Source: Chloroflexota bacterium (lineage in GTDB: Bacteria; Chloroflexota; Dehalococcoidia; Lucifugimonadales; JADFKI01). Taken from it: a DNA stretch of 9,344 nucleotides. Made by a program: the position numbers and the translations under genes. The notes under the pieces are model-generated. The model searched no databases and was not told the DNA's origin. It worked only from the letters and a program-made list of their open reading frames with translations. Location of the stretch: the NCBI GenBank assembly GCA_022565015.1, contig JADFKI010000141.1, forward strand, positions 1-9,344, written 5' to 3'. This document shows, piece after piece, positions 7,901 to 9,344 of this stretch (the stretch's first letter is position 1; every line of letters starts with the position of its first letter).

Positions 7901-9344
7901 TTATGACCAGCTCGTCGTTGCCGTCGATCCTTGCCTGCGACAATACGGGCCTGTTCTGCAGATTATTGGCGCCGGAATCGCCATCGCCGGGGTCATCCGT
8001 GTTCACTCCATCGGGCCCCAGGTCTATTCCGAGCCCTGCGTTCAAGAACATGGTGTTGGACAGCACGGCGTTGTTCACGCCGGACACGACATTGACCCCA
8101 TCGCCGCCGTTGTGGGCGATCGTGTTAAGGCGCACCGTGTTGTCAGAGGCGTTATCGATAAAAACGCCCGCCTCCGAGTTGCCGATATCATCCGCTGCGT
8201 CTGCTGGAATGGCGCTATCGGTGCCGATGAAATTTCTGATTACTAGATTGTTCGCGGAACCGGCGCCGGATATGCTCACGCCATTACCGGCGTTTAGGAC
8301 GATCTCGTTGCCCTCACTCGCCTGCTCCCCACCAATGATGTTGTTTTCGGAATTAACTACGCTTATGCCGTCGGCGTTTCCGCTAATAAGATTGAACACG
8401 ACGACCGTACCGCCGCCTGCGTCGCCCTCGACCAGGTCGCTCGTGCCGTTGCCCTCCAGCAGAATGCCGGGGCCCTCGAAGCCTTGAATGGTTAGCCCCT
8501 CCACCCTGCTGTCACCCGATGTGATGCGCAGGCCCGCCTCGTTGCCGTGCTCCAAGACGATGGACGAACCGGCTTTGAACCCTGCCTGACTGGAGCCCTC
8601 TATCACAATGGGGTCTGTGATTAGCAGCTCAGAGCCCGGCTGGATTTTGTGCTGACCACCCCCGGTTATGGCGAACCTGATGGTGTCGGCGCCATCCGTA
8701 GAGTTGGCCTGCTCTATGGCCGCACGCAGTGTGCACTTGCCGCTGACGTTACTGCACGATGGGTCACTTAGATCGGCATCGCCGACGTCGCCGGTGTCAT
8801 CCACAATGAGGACCAGGGCCGTTGCCACCGATCGACCTGTCTTGTCCGAAACGACGTCAACCACGAAGAACTCAGACGTATTGCCGTCGGCGTCCGTAGC
8901 CGTGGCGACAATCTTGTCCCCTTCATGGACATCGAGTAAAACCTCACTGCCAAGGTTGAGGGCCTTTTCATCGGAGGTGTACGTGTCGGCTCCGAGGAAT
9001 ATCTTTCCCTCTTGGCCGTTAGTGTCAGCTTTGAATAGCTCCACGCGGAGTTCAGGCGGCGAGTCGACCCTATAACGGACTACCAGATTGCCGAAGGCGT
9101 TGACGACCGCAGAGGAGATGACGGGGAAGTTCTGCAAGTTGTTGGGACCCGGATCGCCGTCACCGTCGTCATTTTCGGTGGGACCGTCGGCTCCGAGGTC
9201 TATGCCCGTCTCTCCATTGGCAAACATGGAGTTGGACAGCACGGAGTTGCCGATGCTGTCAGTACCGGTTATCTCGACCCCGTCTCCTGCGTTATTGGCA
9301 ATAACGTTACACTGGTTCTCGCAGAGGGGGCCGCCCGCGACGAG
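1986..9344 (-). CDS. Giant multi-domain surface protein with beta-helix, DUF11 and BACON domains (N-terminus beyond window)
   Basis: At least 2452 residues, with stop TGA at 1988-1986. The frame is still open at 9344: the last 34 visible codons (9243-9344) continue the beta-helix pattern (NVIANNAGDGVEITG). The GTG at 9242 is therefore internal, and the true start and any signal peptide lie outside. Visible residue order: 1-162 partial beta-helix module; 163-1174 three CSLREA/beta-helix modules; 1175-1292 DUF11; 1293-1316 Pro/Gly-rich linker; 1317-1633 three BACON-type domains; 1636-1669 Asp-rich thrombospondin-3-like linker; 1670-1807 choice-of-anchor-U-like domain; 1812-1932 second DUF11; 1938-2046 divergent BACON-like domain; 2047-2370 unassigned; 2386-2408 membrane helix; 2409-2452 basic tail. 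No catalytic motif is visible. The layout is that of an acidic, calcium-compatible extracellular stalk anchored at its C-terminus, so adhesion or a surface-layer role is inferred. The 501-residue gene follows 162 bp downstream on the same strand. No frameshift or internal stop interrupts the frame. Confidence 0.95.
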   Translation of the reverse strand, partial: LVAGGPLCENQCNVIANNAGDGVEITGTDSIGNSVLSNSMFANGETGIDLGADGPTENDDGDGDPGPNNLQNFPVISSAVVNAFGNLVVRYRVDSPPELRVELFKADTNGQEGKIFLGADTYTSDEKALNLGSEVLLDVHEGDKIVATATDADGNTSEFFVVDVVSDKTGRSVATALVLIVDDTGDVGDADLSDPSCSNVSGKCTLRAAIEQANSTDGADTIRFAITGGGQHKIQPGSELLITDPIVIEGSSQAGFKAGSSIVLEHGNEAGLRITSGDSRVEGLTIQGFEGPGILLEGNGTSDLVEGDAGGGTVVVFNLISGNADGISVVNSENNIIGGEQASEGNEIVLNAGNGVSISGAGSANNLVIRNFIGTDSAIPADAADDIGNSEAGVFIDNASDNTVRLNTIAHNGGDGVNVVSGVNNAVLSNTMFLNAGLGIDLGPDGVNTDDPGDGDSGANNLQNRPVLSQARIDGNDELVISYSVDTTDANSELPLLIEFFLADKIGADDVGEEGLTLIGSHTSDGVPSNQLANLGKVVVEDGDVIVATATDGSGTKNTSEFSARVNVEQAEEIIVTSNLDGALDGCDDNCTLREAIVKANTLVGFDEIVFELDTSETTITLEDELPEITFAVHIDGTTQSGFVDAPVVKILGNEVSGVKNGLTITGDGVTIQGLSISGFGGNGIFINSSDNTIGGPKDEGNTIFNNAQDGIRVADGQRNSLRGNSIFGNTGLGINLADDGATGNDLTEGDEDNDDGPNNLQNFPELKSARIDALGDLVVDYRVPSSQLNASFPIHVDFFIDDDSGDKEDLFLGTAVYSDVELGFDIAVLSNVVIADGERIVATATDQSGEGSTSEMSGSIIVFQDPSIVVDSIGDLRDEELDGVCATGEGKCTLRAAIQEANNIPGVQKIEFDIIGPAPHVILVQSQLPDISDRFLIDGEGVIEIDGDGAPDSASGLVITSSSSLVRGLTIYGFGGHGILLEGNGGNIIEGNVIGREGQGNGESGIFIEDTSTGNLIGGTADGASNTIAHNGSDGITVESGRDNALLRNTFEANEGQAIDLLDDGRTENEDDNVQDFPVLIVGSFKANALIIEYLVESEAESELDLRVEFFKMSSDGVVSFIGADTYSNFDENVEADLGVVALKQGDKLLATATDKNGEGSTSELSDTINSPKQLDLVLTKTVSSASVTPGTGVDFTITVENIGSFIATGVVLTDVLPEALGFVSATDGCTEVEGTVTCLLGDLDGGAETTVTISVDTPNAGTFENKASVEADQLDTDNTNDSSSATVTVGQPPATPQPPGGTSTGEKAAAVARPEPEIASSHQDIAFLFTAPLGGPNPPTQTLTISNAGGRDLVWFVSDSAGWLSLSPSIGVSEGEPDEVRLTVDVTDLPEGEYEAVITISSERATNTPQTVVVNLIIGRFGGDIEIALSQETLSFTGPQGGPSPVGKAFEVWNAGGSTLDWVLESDVDWVVPSPTSGSSSDGARTTVTVNVDPLGLEAGIHEAEITITGDGAANEPQTITVQFEVLPSPPEISIADTRFLFTAPERGPSPATQFMEIINSGGGDLNFVVGSDQDWLTPTPETGIANESAGQVGLVIDVSDLEEGTYEALLEIVSVDAANSPQTVTVTLNVTAPTDSDGDGVPDVIELAAPNDGDSNNDGIPDVRQQNVSSLPDLVEGLFVTLESPEGTRQTGVSAIENPSPGDAPARVNFPIGFYKSTIEGLSRGGSTRLVLTLDDPSRVSVNKFYKFGPTPDNAVPHWYDFTYDGETGVEFMAGGFVIHLVDGLRGDDDLTDNGRIVSVSAPAFDRRSDLVMTRSPIPANVSTIQRLEYTVTISNDGPAVATDVLLLEEVPEEFEVVSASSDSGSCTTAAGLECSLTSLAEGASATFDIVLRPRQVVEAVALVSSVSSGSLDPNVDNNTVSRELSIIAPSFGEMANSVTITAIELNPTPAARTVDIPRTGIGPLSWRIAPSCDPADAGEPLAEWLSVTPSSGISLESAQSIEVGVDISALTPGAYQAGFGIASDTALNGCQSVTVDLRLLSAIGRPKQSSVNLQTWELQGLSGIAKDFFELKREEVTDPAQQEWFTAAGELAGGLESDETIRKSLVEPTTDEKTALTSLSRFSETLGNWGPHNDVPVAVGEFTVDLSKNMAAILSGERTWDPDALGIMEISPTTGDLRLFAIYSKAEQAVFLHFDIFDPVPGQIDGIVPVSVEEDDTGALRLVASIGDGEFFSRRSPTLRAAIRSPGELRVFDELGRITGVVSEEITTNIPNSTYFRDFVTVLLASDSQADRFRYEITGFEEGLYGLDVIFTDTSGQVKTFPRTGVAITAGEVHSYELDWEILDEERGWSWKIDIEGDGSYDSEFPPPVVDRQGIPPWVWPEVVIGVIVFVVVLAVIIWIAVSWFGPAQQYASKISAPMGRVARRLGIRIRIPSVPRMNLSRWLRLPR
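1989..2190 (-). other. C-terminal membrane anchor and basic cytoplasmic tail
   Basis: A hydrophobic helix of about 22 residues (coded near 2121-2186, EVVIGVIVFVVVLAVIIWIA and on) is followed by about 43 residues with nine Arg, one Lys and no acidic residue, including RVARRLGIRIRIP. The strong positive charge after the helix places the tail in the cytoplasm and the whole preceding chain outside. No LPXTG, PEP-CTERM or beta-barrel signal is present. Confidence 0.85.
2234..3206 (-). other. Unassigned ~320-residue membrane-proximal region
   Basis: I recognise no family here. The first part (about 2950-3200) is helix-like and charged, for example FFELKREEVTDPAQQEWFTA and DEKTALTSLSRFSETL, unlike the beta-rich remainder of the protein. 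The middle is mixed, with GEFTVDLSKNMAAILSGE and LRLFAIYSKAEQAVFLHFDI. The end has beta-type segments and a Trp/Asp block (RGWSWKIDIEGDGSYD) that looks like a small calcium loop. It has no cysteine. It would sit directly outside the membrane. Confidence 0.6.
3207..3530 (-). other. Divergent fourth BACON-like domain
   Basis: About 108 residues keep the LSWRIAPS strand, the AEWLSVTPSSG motif and the ALTPGAYQAGFGI hairpin of the BACON fold. It lacks the FTAP entry motif and the NxPQT exit strand of the other three. It carries a short insert with a Cys (SCDPADAGEP) and a second Cys near its end (NGCQSVTV), which may form a disulfide. It is isolated from the tandem trio, so it may be an independent acquisition or an old diverged copy. 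Confidence 0.6.
3550..3910 (-). other. Second DUF11 domain of the giant protein
   Basis: The pattern DLVMTRSP, LEYTVTISNDGPAVATDVLL, EEVPEEFEVVSASS and DPNVDNNT is a clear DUF11 domain. It has a central Cys pair (GSCTT and LECSL). It is diverged from the first copy and lies about 1.9 kb downstream of it in the gene, on the membrane side of the anchor-U-like domain. Confidence 0.85.
3925..4437 (-). other. Thrombospondin-3-like Asp-rich linker plus choice-of-anchor-U-like domain
   Basis: DSDGDGVPDV and DSNNDGIPDV (about 4340-4437) are two Asp/Asn loops of the thrombospondin type 3 kind that usually bind calcium. The next ~138 residues contain FYKFGPTPDN, PHWYDFTYDGETG and VDGLRGDDDLTDNG, which are the signature blocks of the choice-of-anchor U domain. 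That domain usually sits just before a C-terminal surface-anchoring signal. Here more than 600 residues follow it, so it is in an unusual internal position. Confidence 0.75.
4445..5394 (-). repeat. Three tandem BACON-type domains
   Basis: Three copies of about 108 residues (about 323 bp) lie near 5085-5394, 4760-5070 and 4445-4750. Each starts with an F-T-[AG]-P-x-x-G-P-x-P motif, then a [FIL]-x-[IV]-x-N-[AS]-G-G strand, a D-W or G-W motif followed by a segment such as LSLSPSIG, an [EA]G-x-[YH]-E-A hairpin, and a closing N-x-P-Q-T-[VI] strand. This matches the BACON family, known mostly from carbohydrate-active and surface proteins, where carbohydrate or mucin binding has been proposed. Here the domains are not linked to a catalytic domain, so a spacer or binding role is the most that can be inferred. 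Confidence 0.8.
5470..5820 (-). other. First DUF11 domain of the giant protein
   Basis: It begins LDLVLTKTVSSASVTPGTGV, continues through FTITVENIG and GVVLTDVLPEAL, and closes with NKASVEADQLDTDNTNDSS. This is the standard DUF11 beta-sandwich pattern of extracellular repeat proteins. Two cysteines sit in the middle (DGCTE and VTCLL). The domain separates the beta-helix part from the Pro/Gly-rich linker that leads into the BACON domains. Confidence 0.85.
5828..9344 (-). repeat. Tandem CSLREA / parallel beta-helix modules (three complete, one partial)
   Basis: Each complete module opens with a CSLREA-type motif: CTLRAAIEQAN near 8704-8735, CTLREAIVKAN near 7540-7575, CTLRAAIQEAN near 6640-6670. 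A second Cys lies 4 to 7 residues upstream each time. Right-handed beta-helix coils rich in NxIxGN, GG and GDGI patterns follow. The module then has a G-[LQ]-[GA]-I-[DN]-L segment, usually an NNLQN[FR]P segment, and a closing beta domain ending in [IL][VL]ATATD...TSE[FLM]. The closing signature occurs four times (GDKIVATATD, GDVIVATATD, GERIVATATD, GDKLLATATD); the first belongs to the module cut by the window edge. Approximate spans are 8860-9344 (partial), 7640-8855, 6755-7635 and 5828-6752. The copies have diverged in DNA, so the duplication is old. Confidence 0.85.

Noticed and set aside
5828..9344. Beta-helix region as a pectate lyase or other polysaccharide-degrading enzyme
   Set aside because: The coils match the structural CSLREA/beta-helix pattern and I see no recognisable catalytic residue set. 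The fold alone does not support an enzyme call.
1986..9344. Giant protein as an autotransporter, contact-dependent toxin or type IX secreted protein
   Set aside because: The C-terminus is a membrane helix with a basic tail, not a beta-barrel, toxin tip or type IX sorting domain.
4445..9344. DNA-level tandem repeats such as a CRISPR array or a recent duplication
   Set aside because: The repeats are visible in protein but diverged in DNA. There are no short identical direct repeats with regular spacers.

Overview
The window is about 9.3 kb of GC-rich DNA (high-50s percent GC by eye). It is almost entirely filled by two minus-strand genes for surface or membrane proteins, plus the tail of a third gene on the plus strand. 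I see no tRNA, rRNA, CRISPR array, insertion sequence, phage gene or recognisable enzyme. The protein families point to a bacterium with an elaborate cell surface. The large protein ends in a membrane helix and a short arginine-rich tail. It has no autotransporter barrel, PEP-CTERM, LPXTG or type IX sorting signal at its end, which fits a single-membrane (monoderm-like) envelope. Chloroflexota is my tentative guess, from the family mix and base composition. It is an inference, because no phylogenetic marker is present.

Layout from left to right. Positions 1-243 (+) carry the C-terminal 80 codons of an unrecognised gene that enters from the left edge. After a 74-bp convergent gap, positions 318-1823 (-) encode a complete 501-residue protein: two N-terminal Ig-like domains, one central transmembrane helix, a Big_2-type Ig domain, and two copies of an 85-residue repeat with one cysteine pair each. 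A 162-bp intergenic stretch (1824-1985) holds a small perfect inverted repeat and a plausible ribosome-binding site. Positions 1986-9344 (-) encode at least 2452 residues of one giant surface protein. Its frame is still open at the right edge, so the true N-terminus, including any signal peptide, lies outside.

In protein order, the giant protein reads: a partial beta-helix module; three complete CSLREA/parallel beta-helix modules; a DUF11 domain; a Pro-rich linker; three tandem BACON-type domains; a thrombospondin-type-3-like Asp-rich linker; a choice-of-anchor-U-like domain; a second DUF11; a fourth, divergent BACON-like domain; about 320 residues I cannot assign; a transmembrane helix; and a basic cytoplasmic tail. 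It looks like a long multi-domain stalk, probably adhesive or structural.

The two minus-strand genes are in the same orientation, with the giant gene upstream. Both encode single-pass membrane proteins made of Ig-like beta domains. This suggests, but does not prove, that they are co-transcribed and act together at the cell surface.
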